A stretch of DNA of 64,000 bases from Candidatus Faeciplasma pullistercoris (GTDB lineage Bacteria; Bacillota; Clostridia; Oscillospirales; Ruminococcaceae), in the NCBI GenBank assembly GCA_018715525.1, contig DVLL01000006.1, positions 1 through 64,000 on the forward strand. Direction: 5' to 3'. Below the pieces are notes generated by a model. The model made no database searches, was not told where the DNA came from, and saw nothing but the letters and a program-made list of their open reading frames with translations. The translations under genes were made by a program, and so were the position numbers. Of this stretch, positions 7,930 to 16,419 are shown one piece after another; the first letter of the stretch is position 1, and every line of letters begins with the position of its first letter.

Positions 7930-8613
7930 TTATCTCGAGGTGAGGAACTTTATCGCTCTCTCGATAGAATCCCGCGAATTTCCCCAGTCGGCATCCGCGC
8001 CTGAGTTGCGGTAGTCGAACATATTGCAGAAATGCGTGACGTCCTCATACAGGCTTTGTGAATATTTTTGCGAGAGCGAAAGGCAGGCGTCCTCGAAGTC
8101 TTGACGGTAGCGTTTATCCATACCGGTCTGGGCAAGCTCGCAGAGCATCCGGCAATGCGGCATGCAAATATACTCCTGCTCGGAAAACAGGGCCCTGAAC
8201 TCCTTAGAGTTCTGGTACATGTCAAATACCGTCACCATAAGCCTCTCCATCGCCCAGTCCACCTTTGAGCACACAAAGCAAGTGCCGCTCTTTTTTGCAA
8301 GCTCCTTCTGCTTTTTGGCTCTCGGCTCGAATATCCCCCTCTTTGAAAATACCTCCCGGTTGAGGGTCTCGATGTGGGTCTGGAGCATCAGCGCGAGCGA
8401 AAGACGATTTTTCTGCTTGAGCATCTGCTCGAAGTGAGTGCGGCAGAAGCCGAGCTTATTAGTCTCTATCCGCACATCAGGCTCCATCATCGCCGCGCCC
8501 ATTATATACTCCACAGTCCTCTTCTCAAGGACGTCCCTCATCCTGCATATCGGACAGCCGTCCTTAGGCTCGAATATCTCGCTTATCGGGACTGTTAAAA
8601 TGCTTTCTCTCAT
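7930..8613 (-). CDS. DUF6062 family protein with Cys/His clusters
   Basis: A 227-residue soluble protein. It begins RESILTVPISEIFEPKDGCPICRM and has repeated metal-ligand-like pairs: GCPIC and GFCRTH in the first half, GTCFVC and CMPHCRMLC in the second. This suggests two structurally similar zinc-binding halves. The pattern matches what I know as DUF6062, a clostridial family without assigned function. A GGAG Shine-Dalgarno site precedes the ATG at 8613. The gene stands alone, divergent from the glycosylase at 8729. Confidence 0.8.
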   Translation of the reverse strand: MRESILTVPISEIFEPKDGCPICRMRDVLEKRTVEYIMGAAMMEPDVRIETNKLGFCRTHFEQMLKQKNRLSLALMLQTHIETLNREVFSKRGIFEPRAKKQKELAKKSGTCFVCSKVDWAMERLMVTVFDMYQNSKEFRALFSEQEYICMPHCRMLCELAQTGMDKRYRQDFEDACLSLSQKYSQSLYEDVTHFCNMFDYRNSGADADWGNSRDSIERAIKFLTSR

Positions 8614-8728
8614 AAGACGCTCCTTTATATTCGTTGTGATAAATTTATTATTGAAAAAAACTCTGACATAAGTATAATTGATTTAGACGCGGATTACAAG
8701 ACAATCGCTATGAAAACAGGTGATTTTT

Positions 8729-9541
8729 TTGAAATATGAGGTAAAATCGAAAGACATAATACTCTATGAAAGCGACCTGCGGTTAGGGCAGACCCTTGAC
8801 TGCGGACAGGCTTTTCGCTGGAATAAAATCGGAGAAAACACATACTCGGGCAGCTATCTCGACTGTCCGCTCGAGATATCCGGCTCTGACGGCGTGTTCA
8901 CCCTTAAAAATACCACCGAGAGCGAGTTTCTCAGCATATGGTACGACTACTTCGACCTCGGGACGGACTACTCGGCGCTAAAGAAAAGCTACGGCTGCGA
9001 CCCTGTCTTAAAGGCGGCGTGCCAATACTCTCCCGGCATGAGGCTTTTAAGGCAGGACAGCTGGGAGGCTCTGGTGTCATATATCTTCTCCCAGCACAAC
9101 AATATTCCGAGAATAAAGGGGATAATATCACGGCTGGTCGAGCATTACAGGCATTTTCCCACCCCTTACGAGCTTGCGGACGAGACGGTGGAATCGCTTG
9201 GCTTCCTGCGCTCCGGCTTCAGGGCAAAGTATGTTTTAGACGCCGCCGAAAAGGTAGCGAGCGGTCTGATATCCCTTTCGGTGTGCAAAAGAATGCCCTA
9301 CCCTGACGCAAAGGCGGAGCTGATGAAAATCAAGGGAGTGGGTCCTAAGGTGGCGGACTGCGTTCTGCTTTACGGCATGCACTTTACCGAGGCGTTTCCG
9401 ATAGACGTCTGGATGCGCAGGGTCATGCAGACCTATTATCCGGACGGGCTTCCCGAGTGCGTAACCGGAACCGAGGGAATAGCGCAGCTCTATCTGTTCA
9501 ACTACATAAGAAATCTTGAAAAGGACGATGCAAAGGGATGA
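8729..9541 (+). CDS. 8-oxoguanine DNA glycosylase / AP lyase (OGG1-like)
   Basis: About 270 residues. It removes 8-oxoguanine from DNA and can nick the abasic site. The N-terminal OGG domain (LGQTLDCGQAFRW) precedes the helix-hairpin-helix core GVGPKVADCVLLYG with the catalytic Lys about residue 207, and the Asp in PIDVWMRR about residue 226. The 19-residue distance equals that of K249-D268 in human OGG1. I chose the TTG start at 8729 because AGGTGA lies 5-6 bp upstream; a GTG at 8720 would fall inside that site. The stop overlaps the next gene by ATGA, coupling it to tmcAL. Confidence 0.93.
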   Translation: MKYEVKSKDIILYESDLRLGQTLDCGQAFRWNKIGENTYSGSYLDCPLEISGSDGVFTLKNTTESEFLSIWYDYFDLGTDYSALKKSYGCDPVLKAACQYSPGMRLLRQDSWEALVSYIFSQHNNIPRIKGIISRLVEHYRHFPTPYELADETVESLGFLRSGFRAKYVLDAAEKVASGLISLSVCKRMPYPDAKAELMKIKGVGPKVADCVLLYGMHFTEAFPIDVWMRRVMQTYYPDGLPECVTGTEGIAQLYLFNYIRNLEKDDAKG

Positions 9542-10683
9542 GCGTTGCCGCGATCATCGCAGAATATAACCCGTTCCACTCGGGTCACGCCTATCAGATA
9601 AAAAAGACCCGGGAGCTCGGCTACGATAATATAATCGCAGTGATGAGCTCGGATACGGTTCAGCGCGGGGACATCGCGATTTGCGACCCCGGGTTCAGGG
9701 CACGCGAAGCTGTCAAAAACGGCGTCGATCTTGTAATAGAGCTTCCCACGCCCTACTCCTGCTCCTCGGCGCATGATTTTGCCTCGGCGGGAGTCCACAT
9801 AGTAAAAAGCCTCGGAGTGGCAAACGCCCTGTCCTTCGGCTCAGAGACAGGCGACGCCGGTCTTTTGTGCCGCTGCGCCGACATGGCAGGCTCGCTTGAG
9901 CCGGCTAAAATCAAGGAGCTTTGCTCGGCGGGGCTGACCTATCCGCAGGCGGTTTCAAGACTGCTGGGAGACCTCGGAAGCATTCTTGCGGGTGCGAACG
10001 ACACCCTCGCGATAGAATATATACTTGCCTTGAAAGGAACAGGCATCAAGCCTGTGGCTATAAAACGAACAGCCGCCCACGACTCGCCCGAGGCCTGCGG
10101 CGGATACCTCTCAGCCTCGGCGATAAGGCAGATGCTTGCCGGGGACGCCCGGGATAAGGCGGCACAGTTTCTTTCCGACCTGCCGGACGAGGATGACATA
10201 TCGCTTATTCAAAGGGTCGAAAAGGCGATACTTTTCAAGCTGATATCCTCCTCTGAGGCTGAAATAAGGTCGGCTCCGTATACCTCAGACGGCGTTGCCG
10301 AAAGAATCATGAGGTACGCGCACAGATCCTGCTCTCTTTCCGAGCTTTACGATAAAGTAAAGTCAAGAAACATCACCCACGCGCGGGTGAGACGGGCGGT
10401 TCTTATGTGCGCCTTGGGCGTAAAAGCGGATATGCTCAGGGCTGACCCGCCCTACGCGAGAGTGCTTGCGGCGTCCGCCGAAGGGATAAAGCTTCTGCGG
10501 GAATGCAAACGGCGCTCGGTTATCCCGATATCAAGCTCTCTTGCCAGGCTATCAAGAATATCCGAGCAGGCGGCGATCTGCGCTCAGATAACCGAAAAGG
10601 CGGCATGGCTCAGACGCGCGGCAAGCGCGGGAGGGCTCGCGGGACATTTGCCGGAGGCGTCAAGGAAATTTTCGGTCACCTGA
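9538..10683 (+). CDS. tmcAL: tRNA(Met) cytidine acetate ligase TmcAL (YlbM family)
   Basis: A 381-residue nucleotidyltransferase-fold enzyme that by family uses acetate and ATP to form N4-acetylcytidine at the wobble position of elongator tRNA-Met. The N-terminus has AAIIAEYNPFHSGHAYQI with the HxGH nucleotide-binding motif, then VQRGDIAICDPGFRAREA and DLVIELPTPYS, all characteristic of YlbM. The ATG overlaps the glycosylase stop by 4 bp. ackA follows 108 bp downstream behind its own promoter. The link is biochemically apt, since acetate is the substrate of both, and I recall the same gene order in other clostridia. Confidence 0.92.
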   Translation: MSVAAIIAEYNPFHSGHAYQIKKTRELGYDNIIAVMSSDTVQRGDIAICDPGFRAREAVKNGVDLVIELPTPYSCSSAHDFASAGVHIVKSLGVANALSFGSETGDAGLLCRCADMAGSLEPAKIKELCSAGLTYPQAVSRLLGDLGSILAGANDTLAIEYILALKGTGIKPVAIKRTAAHDSPEACGGYLSASAIRQMLAGDARDKAAQFLSDLPDEDDISLIQRVEKAILFKLISSSEAEIRSAPYTSDGVAERIMRYAHRSCSLSELYDKVKSRNITHARVRRAVLMCALGVKADMLRADPPYARVLAASAEGIKLLRECKRRSVIPISSSLARLSRISEQAAICAQITEKAAWLRRAASAGGLAGHLPEASRKFSVT

Positions 10684-10715
10684 GCCGCAATCTGCATGAA
10701 AAAGTGCGATATCCC

Positions 10716-10744
10716 TTGATTTTTCTTTGCAGCTGTAGTATAAT
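10716..10744 (+). promoter_or_regulatory. Sigma-A promoter of ackA
   Basis: TTGATT (10716-10721), 17-bp spacer, TATAAT (10739-10744), 47 bp upstream of the ackA ATG. Confidence 0.65.
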
Positions 10745-10791
10745 TCCATGGTAATTTTAACTTATTTTCATGTAAGAAAGGAATATGAAAG

Positions 10792-12009
10792 ATGAATTTG
10801 GTTTTGGTTGTTAACGCCGGAAGCTCATCGCTTAAGTACCAGCTTCTCGATATGGATGACGAGTCGGTCATCGCAAAGGGCAACTGCGATCGTATAGGGA
10901 TAGGCGGACATGTCTCGCACAAGATTCCCGCTACCGGCTACGACTATGAGGCGGACTGCGATTTTCCCACCCACACCGAGGCTTTTGAGAAGCTTGTAGA
11001 GGTTCTCACCACAGGAGACGGAAAGGTAATAGACTCTATGTCCGAGATTTCCGCGGTAGGACACAGAATAGTTCAGGGCGCGGAGATATTTGACAAGGCT
11101 TGCATGGTCACCGACGAGGTAATAGACCAGATCGACGGGCTCTCCGAGCTCGCTCCCGTTCACAATCACCCTCACGCTCTCGCTCTCAGAGCCTGCACAA
11201 AGGTTCTTCCCAAGGGCACTCCTCAGGTAGTTGTATTCGACACCGCCTTCCACCAGACCATGCCCCCAAAGGCATATCTTTTCGGACTTCCCTACGAGGA
11301 CTACAAGGAGTACCATGTAAGGCGCTACGGCTTTCACGGAACATCTCACCGCTTTGTTTCCCACTCCCTCGCCGACGCCATGGGCAAGGACATTAAGGAT
11401 CTTAAGATAGTTTCCTGCCACTTAGGAAACGGCTCCTCGATCACTGCGGTAAACGGCGGCAAGTCTGTAGACACCTCTATGGGCTTTACTCCCCTCGACG
11501 GCATCATAATGGGAACCCGCTGCGGAGCGGTAGACCCCTCGGCAGTGACCTTCGTAATGGCAAAGCATGGCTTTGACGCTCATCAGATGAGCGAATATAT
11601 GAACAAGAAGTCCGGCTTCCTCGGACTTTCAGGCGTCAGCTCGGATAACCGCGATATATGCGCGGCAGCAGAGCAGGGCAATGAAAGAGCAAAGCTCACC
11701 TCCGACATTCTCCAGTATCAGATCAAGAGGTACATCGGCGCTTACGCCGCGATAATGAACGGCATCGACGCTGTGCTCTTCACCGGAGGAATCGGAGAGA
11801 ACTCCTGGGAGGTCAGAGAGGCTGTATGCGCCGACATGAGCTACTTCGGCATCGAGATCGACCGTGAGCTGAACAAGACAGTCAAGGGAAAGCTCATGAA
11901 GATTTCCACTCCCTCCTCTAAGGTAGAGGTCTGGGTGGTGCCCACCAACGAGGAGCTCCTTATAGCGAGGGATACTCTTGCGGTGATCGCGGAAAACGCT
12001 AAAAAATAA
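10792..12009 (+). CDS. ackA: Acetate kinase
   Basis: A 405-residue cytosolic enzyme that makes ATP and acetate from acetyl phosphate, the main substrate-level phosphorylation step of acetate fermentation. Motifs: VLVVNAGSSSLKYQL at the N-terminus, VFDTAFHQTMPPKAY, the RRYGFHGTSHRFVS signature, the CHLGNGSSITAV phosphate loop, DTSMGFTPLDGI, and FTGGIGENS near the C-terminus. Full length, with AAAGGA upstream. No phosphotransacetylase gene lies next to it, so pta must be elsewhere. The gene is followed without a gap by a DUF1294 gene. Confidence 0.98.
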   Translation: MNLVLVVNAGSSSLKYQLLDMDDESVIAKGNCDRIGIGGHVSHKIPATGYDYEADCDFPTHTEAFEKLVEVLTTGDGKVIDSMSEISAVGHRIVQGAEIFDKACMVTDEVIDQIDGLSELAPVHNHPHALALRACTKVLPKGTPQVVVFDTAFHQTMPPKAYLFGLPYEDYKEYHVRRYGFHGTSHRFVSHSLADAMGKDIKDLKIVSCHLGNGSSITAVNGGKSVDTSMGFTPLDGIIMGTRCGAVDPSAVTFVMAKHGFDAHQMSEYMNKKSGFLGLSGVSSDNRDICAAAEQGNERAKLTSDILQYQIKRYIGAYAAIMNGIDAVLFTGGIGENSWEVREAVCADMSYFGIEIDRELNKTVKGKLMKISTPSSKVEVWVVPTNEELLIARDTLAVIAENAKK

Positions 12010-12294
12010 ATGCCCCAGCCTTGGATGATCTGTCTTGCGTGGCTGGGAGCTATGAGTATTGCCGCCTTCGCGGCTTACGGGATAGACAAGCGCAAGGCTG
12101 TAAGGGGAAGCCGCCGGATAAGCGAAAGGACTCTTCTTACGATGTCGCTGGCAGGCGGAGCTTTCGGCGGGCTCGCGGCAATGACAGCGCTCCGTCACAA
12201 GACACGACACAAATATTTTTGGGCTGTGAACTGTATGGCGGCGATGGTTCATATTTACATCCTTATTGCAGCGGCAAACGGAGGCTCGCTATGA
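12010..12294 (+). CDS. DUF1294 family small membrane protein
   Basis: A 94-residue protein with two or three membrane segments around the family core AAYGIDKRKAVRGSRRISERTLL, a cytosolic basic loop, then LAGGAFGGLAAM..RHKTRHKYF. The pattern is that of DUF1294, which has no established function. The ATG follows the ackA TAA directly, so it is co-transcribed with ackA. Its stop overlaps the next gene (ATGA). Confidence 0.85.
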   Translation: MPQPWMICLAWLGAMSIAAFAAYGIDKRKAVRGSRRISERTLLTMSLAGGAFGGLAAMTALRHKTRHKYFWAVNCMAAMVHIYILIAAANGGSL

Positions 12295-12494
12295 CCGTAA
12301 AAGGGAAAAAGGCTCTCACAAACTGCGAGACCTGCTCGCACTATGTATACGACGAGGACTACGACCAGTACACCTGCGAGATAGACCTCGATGAGGACGA
12401 GATGGCAAGGTTTTTGTCCGGTGCGGAGTTTGACTGCTCGTATTATCAGCTCTACGATGAGTACGGGATAGTCAGAAGACAAAACGGGCTGTAA
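12291..12494 (+). CDS. DUF6472 family small protein with four Cys
   Basis: A 67-residue protein beginning MTVKGKKALTNCETCSHYVYD. The pattern CETC...YTCEIDLDEDEM...FDCSYYQLYDEYGIVRRQ shows four Cys spaced like a small metal-binding site, with many acidic residues. I associate it with DUF6472, which is of unknown role. The ATG at 12291 overlaps the upstream stop by 4 bp, and GGAGG lies 7 bp before it. It belongs to the run ackA-DUF1294-this gene-nadE. Confidence 0.8.
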   Translation: MTVKGKKALTNCETCSHYVYDEDYDQYTCEIDLDEDEMARFLSGAEFDCSYYQLYDEYGIVRRQNGL

Positions 12495-12511
12495 TATATC
12501 GGAGGAATAGT

Positions 12512-13249
12512 ATGGAATACCGCTTTGACGCCGAAAAGGCAGCCGGCGCATGTATAGAATGGATAAGAAATTGGTTTGACATAAACGGTAAGGGCTGCAA
12601 CGCCATAGTCGGGATATCCGGCGGCAAGGACAGCTCTACGGTCGCCGCGCTCTGCGTAAGAGCGCTCGGCCGCGATAGGGTCATAGGCATACTTATGCCC
12701 CAGGGAGAGCAGCCCGATATAGGCTGCGCCTATCAGCTGTGCGATCACCTCGGTATCAAGCGCTATGAGGTAAACGTCGGCGAGACAGTTGCCGCGCTCA
12801 AAAAGGCTCTGCCGATAGAGCCCTCCGTTCAGGCCTCTACTAACATCCCGCCAAGAGTCAGAATGGCTGTTTTATACGCCATGGCTCAGAGCCTGAACGG
12901 CAGGGTAGCCAACACCTGCAACCTCTCCGAGGACTGGGTCGGCTACTCAACCCGCTACGGCGACGCAGCAGGTGATTTCGGCGCGATATCTGATTTCACC
13001 GTTCAGGAGGTCAAAAGAATTGCAAGGTACCTCGGGCTGCCCGAAAACCTCGTGGAAAAGCCCCCGATAGACGGACTTTGCGGCAAGACCGATGAGGACA
13101 ACCTCGGCTTTACCTACGCCGTGCTTGACGCCTACATACGCGAGGGCGTTCTTCCGCCGGCTGAAATAAAGGAGAAAATAGACCGCCTGCACAGGCTCAA
13201 TCAGTTCAAATTAAGACACTTTGACACCTTCAAATATGAGGCGGATTAA
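12512..13249 (+). CDS. nadE: Ammonia-dependent NAD+ synthetase
   Basis: A 245-residue enzyme that amidates nicotinate adenine dinucleotide to NAD+ using ATP and ammonia. The P-loop-like GISGGKDSSTVAAL (about residues 33-46), NTCNLSEDW and the C-terminal GLCGKTDEDNLGFTYAVLDAYI segment are characteristic. No glutaminase (nitrilase) domain is attached, so free ammonia is the likely donor, plausible in a gut anaerobe. A strong GGAGG site precedes the ATG. It ends the ackA-linked run at a shared terminator. Confidence 0.95.
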   Translation: MEYRFDAEKAAGACIEWIRNWFDINGKGCNAIVGISGGKDSSTVAALCVRALGRDRVIGILMPQGEQPDIGCAYQLCDHLGIKRYEVNVGETVAALKKALPIEPSVQASTNIPPRVRMAVLYAMAQSLNGRVANTCNLSEDWVGYSTRYGDAAGDFGAISDFTVQEVKRIARYLGLPENLVEKPPIDGLCGKTDEDNLGFTYAVLDAYIREGVLPPAEIKEKIDRLHRLNQFKLRHFDTFKYEAD

Positions 13250-13275
13250 GAGCTGAATTTACCTTACCTCTTATC

Positions 13276-13314
13276 GAAAAAACAAGCCCGGGCTTATGCG
13301 GTCCGGGCTCTCTT
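13276..13314. terminator. Bidirectional terminator between nadE and proC
   Basis: Stem AGCCCGG/CCGGGCT (13285-13291 with 13303-13309). On the minus strand it is followed by TTTTTT; on the plus strand by a weaker CTCTCTTTG. It separates the two convergent genes. Confidence 0.7.
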
Positions 13315-13327
13315 TGTATCCATAGAC

Positions 13328-14131
13328 TTATCCTATCGACATCTTCTTCGACTTTGCGATGCAGGCGTCGACGGCTTTCTCGATTATTCCGTACAGGTCG
13401 TTTTCCTCAAAGACCTTTACCGCCTCGATGGTAGTTCCGCCCGGAGAGCAAACGTTTATCTTGAGCTGCTCCGGAGATATGTCGTTTTTAAGCACCATCT
13501 GCGCCGCTCCGAGCACCGTCTGCGCGGCGAACAGCTTTGCGTCCGACTCGCTCATTCCGTTTTTCACTCCCGCCTTCATAAGACCGTCGATAAACATAAA
13601 GGCATACGCCGGTCCCGAGCCGCTTATTCCTGTGACGGTGTCCATCATATCCTCATCTACAATCCTTGCCACTCCGAAGCTGCCGAATATCTTTCCCACC
13701 TCGGCTATTTCCTCGTCGCTGACGCTGGCGTTGAGGCATATTCCGCTCATTCCGCAGCCTACAAGCGCGGGTGTGTTGGGCATGACCCTTATCAGCTTGG
13801 CGCCCTCGCCAAACGCAGACTCAAGGGTCTTGAGCGTCTTGCCGGCAAGTATCGATACTATGACCGCATCGGCTGAGATATTTGCGCCTATCTCAGCCGC
13901 CACCGCATCGAACATATTCGGCTTTACGGCGAGGATTATGAGCTTAGCGTCCTTTACCGCCTCGCCCGACTCAGAGGTGACGGCAACCCCCTCGTTTGCG
14001 GCTCTTTGCCTGCACGCCTCGCTCTTGTCCGCGACCGTTATCGCACTTGGAGAAAATATCCCGCCGCCGGTTATTCCCCTGAGTATGGCATAGCCCATGT
14101 TTCCAGCGCCTATTATAGCAATTTTCTTCAT
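13328..14131 (-). CDS. proC: Pyrroline-5-carboxylate reductase
   Basis: About 267 residues. It catalyses the last step of proline synthesis, reducing P5C with NAD(P)H. A Rossmann motif (KIAIIGAGNMGYAIL) opens the protein. AKLIILAVKPNMFDAV, LIRVMPNTPALVGCGMSG and the family signature around VTGISGSGPAYAFMFIDGL and SPGGTTIEA follow in order. I place the start at ATG 14131; an upstream TTG at 14152 overlaps the GAGGGAG site and is less likely. Monocistronic, convergent with nadE. Confidence 0.96.
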   Translation of the reverse strand: MKKIAIIGAGNMGYAILRGITGGGIFSPSAITVADKSEACRQRAANEGVAVTSESGEAVKDAKLIILAVKPNMFDAVAAEIGANISADAVIVSILAGKTLKTLESAFGEGAKLIRVMPNTPALVGCGMSGICLNASVSDEEIAEVGKIFGSFGVARIVDEDMMDTVTGISGSGPAYAFMFIDGLMKAGVKNGMSESDAKLFAAQTVLGAAQMVLKNDISPEQLKINVCSPGGTTIEAVKVFEENDLYGIIEKAVDACIAKSKKMSIG

Positions 14132-14204
14132 ATTACTTACAAACTCCCTCAAACAGATTGCTTTTATTTATATTACCATGCCTACTTAAAAAAATAAAGA
14201 TAAA

Positions 14205-14253
14205 ATTTACATTATTATTGACAATCAGTCGGACTCTTTAGTACAATGTAAAT
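14205..14253 (+). promoter_or_regulatory. Promoter of the xylosidase operon flanked by a 9-bp inverted repeat
   Basis: TTGACA (14218-14223), 18-bp spacer, TACAAT (14242-14247). Perfect inverted repeat arms ATTTACATT (14205-14213) and AATGTAAAT (14245-14253) flank the -35 and overlap the -10. A third related element, TTTACATGTGAAA, lies at 14271-14283 in the leader. The placement suggests repression, perhaps by looping between the sites. Confidence 0.6.
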
Positions 14254-14294
14254 GACGGCTCGTCCGGTATTTTACATGTGAAAGGAAGTTTTAT

Positions 14295-16397
14295 ATGGAA
14301 ATTTATAAGGATAAATCCAAATCATGTGAGGAAAGAGCGAAAGATTTAGTTTCAAAAATGACGATTTTAGAGCGCTGCGAGCAGCTCAAGTATGACGCTC
14401 CCGCCATCGAAAGACTCGGTGTTCCCGCGTATAACTGGTGGAACGAGGGACTTCACGGCGTGGCGCGCGCGGGCGTCGCGACGATGTTCCCTCAGGCGAT
14501 AGGAATGGCGGCGTCCTTTGACGACACGCTTCTTTATGATATCGCCAACGTAATTTCTACCGAGGCAAGGGCAAAGTATAACGAATACTCAAGGCTCGGA
14601 GACCGCGACATCTACAAGGGTCTTACGCTCTGGTCGCCCAACATAAACATATTCAGAGACCCGCGCTGGGGCAGAGGTCATGAGACCTACGGCGAGGACC
14701 CGTACCTCACCTCAAGGCTGGGCTGCGCGTTCGTAAAGGGTCTTCAGGGCGACGGCAAGGTGATGCGCGCTGCGGCGTGCGCCAAGCATTTTGCCGTTCA
14801 CTCCGGTCCCGAGGCCATCCGCCACGAGTTTGACGCAATAGCCGACGCAAAGGATCTCGAGGAGACCTACCTTCCCGCCTTTGAGGCGCTCGTTAAAGAA
14901 GCTCATGTCGAGTCGGTGATGGGAGCCTACAACCGCACCAACGGAGAGCCCTGCTGCGGCAGCGAATACCTCAGCGGGAAGCTCAGGGAATGGGGCTTTG
15001 ACGGCTACTTCGTTTCAGACTGCTGGGCGATAGCCGACTTCCATATGCACCATCACGTCACCGCGACCGCGACAGAATCGGTGGCGCTCGCCCTCAAGAA
15101 CGGCTGCGACGTCAACTGCGGAAACACCTACCTCCACCTATACAAGGCGTACGAGGAGGGACTTGTCACCGAGGAGCAGATAACCACCGCCTGCGAGCAC
15201 CTCTTCAGAACAAGGATGAGGCTGGGTATGTTTGACGAGACCGAATATGACAGCCTCGGATACATGGACGTCGAGACCAAGAAGAGCCTTGCTCTGAGCC
15301 GCAAGGCAGCGGAGTCCGCATGCGTTCTTCTCAAGAACGACGGAATACTCCCTCTTGACGCATCAAAAATCAATACCATCGCGGTAATCGGCCCCAACGC
15401 CCAGAATATCGGCGCGCTCAGGGGCAACTACTACGGCACAGCCTCCCGCTATGAAACCATTCTCATGGGCATACAGGACTCCTTTGACGGAAGGGTTCTG
15501 TTCTCGGAGGGCGCGAATATCGTCAATGACAAGTGCGAATTCCTTGCTCTTCCAAACGACAGAATCGCCGAGGCAAAGGCTATTTCCGCACTCTCTGACG
15601 TCGTGATACTCTGCGTGGGACTCGACGAGGGTCTCGAGGGCGAAGAGGGCGATCAGGGCAACGAATACGGCTCGGGCGACAAGAGAAGCCTACTCCTGCC
15701 AAAATCACAGCAGAAGCTCGTTGAGGCTGTCCTCGAGGTCGGAAAGCCTACCGTCATAGTCCTCGTCAGCGGCTCCTCGCTCAACATAAACACAGACAAG
15801 GAAAACGCTCTCATTCAGGCGTTCTATCCCGGCTCGGAGGGCGGCAAGGCGGTAGCGGACATACTCTTCGGCAAGGTATCCCCCTCCGGTAAGCTTCCCG
15901 TCACCTTCTACAAGGATATCGATAAGCTTCCCGAGTTCACCGACTACTGCATGCGCGAAAGAACCTATCGCTATGACGACTACACTAAGAATCACATCCT
16001 CTACCCCTTCGGCTTCGGTCTTACCTACTCTGACATCAGGGTGGAAGCAGCCGACGCGCGCGTGGAGGGCGACTGCATAACCGCCGACGTCACCCTTTCA
16101 AACAAAGGAGTCGCCGGCAGCGATGTCATGCAGGTATACTTCAAGTCCTCGTCAAAGGACGCGGTAAGAAACCACGCGCTCTGCGCCTTCCTCAAGACAA
16201 AGCTTGAAAGCGGCGAAACAAAGAAGGTAACCGTAAAGATACCTCTTAAAAATCTCACCGTGGTAAACGATGACGGCGTCAGATATCTTGACAAGGAAGC
16301 GAAAACGGTGCTCTACTTCGGCACTTCGCAGCCTGATGAGCTGAGCTGCGCTCTCACCGGCAAGAAGCCGATAGCCGTAGAGGTATCGCTTGCCTGA
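14295..16397 (+). CDS. Glycoside hydrolase family 3, beta-xylosidase/beta-glucosidase type
   Basis: A 700-residue retaining glycosidase releasing sugars from the non-reducing ends of oligosaccharides. The N-terminal TIM-barrel domain contains YNWWNEGLHGVAR, SPNINIFRDPRWGRG.ETYGEDP and AKHFAVHSGPE. The nucleophile is the Asp of GYFVSDCWAI, about residue 242. The (alpha/beta)6 domain has VLLKNDGILPL and VGLDEGLEGEEGDQ, and a fibronectin-III-like C-terminus starts near YPFGFGLTYS. No signal peptide is visible, so it probably acts on imported oligosaccharides. The resemblance is to xylan 1,4-beta-xylosidases, and the GH43 neighbour supports xylo-oligosaccharide use; beta-glucosidase activity cannot be excluded. 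Confidence 0.93.
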   Translation: MEIYKDKSKSCEERAKDLVSKMTILERCEQLKYDAPAIERLGVPAYNWWNEGLHGVARAGVATMFPQAIGMAASFDDTLLYDIANVISTEARAKYNEYSRLGDRDIYKGLTLWSPNINIFRDPRWGRGHETYGEDPYLTSRLGCAFVKGLQGDGKVMRAAACAKHFAVHSGPEAIRHEFDAIADAKDLEETYLPAFEALVKEAHVESVMGAYNRTNGEPCCGSEYLSGKLREWGFDGYFVSDCWAIADFHMHHHVTATATESVALALKNGCDVNCGNTYLHLYKAYEEGLVTEEQITTACEHLFRTRMRLGMFDETEYDSLGYMDVETKKSLALSRKAAESACVLLKNDGILPLDASKINTIAVIGPNAQNIGALRGNYYGTASRYETILMGIQDSFDGRVLFSEGANIVNDKCEFLALPNDRIAEAKAISALSDVVILCVGLDEGLEGEEGDQGNEYGSGDKRSLLLPKSQQKLVEAVLEVGKPTVIVLVSGSSLNINTDKENALIQAFYPGSEGGKAVADILFGKVSPSGKLPVTFYKDIDKLPEFTDYCMRERTYRYDDYTKNHILYPFGFGLTYSDIRVEAADARVEGDCITADVTLSNKGVAGSDVMQVYFKSSSKDAVRNHALCAFLKTKLESGETKKVTVKIPLKNLTVVNDDGVRYLDKEAKTVLYFGTSQPDELSCALTGKKPIAVEVSLA

Positions 16398-16419
16398 ATC
16401 TGAAGGAGGAACATTTATT

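Noticed and set aside
12021-12290. Longer frame upstream of the DUF6472 gene
   Set aside because: The stretch before the ATG at 12291 is out of frame with the clearly coding DUF1294 gene; the short gene has its own GGAGG site.
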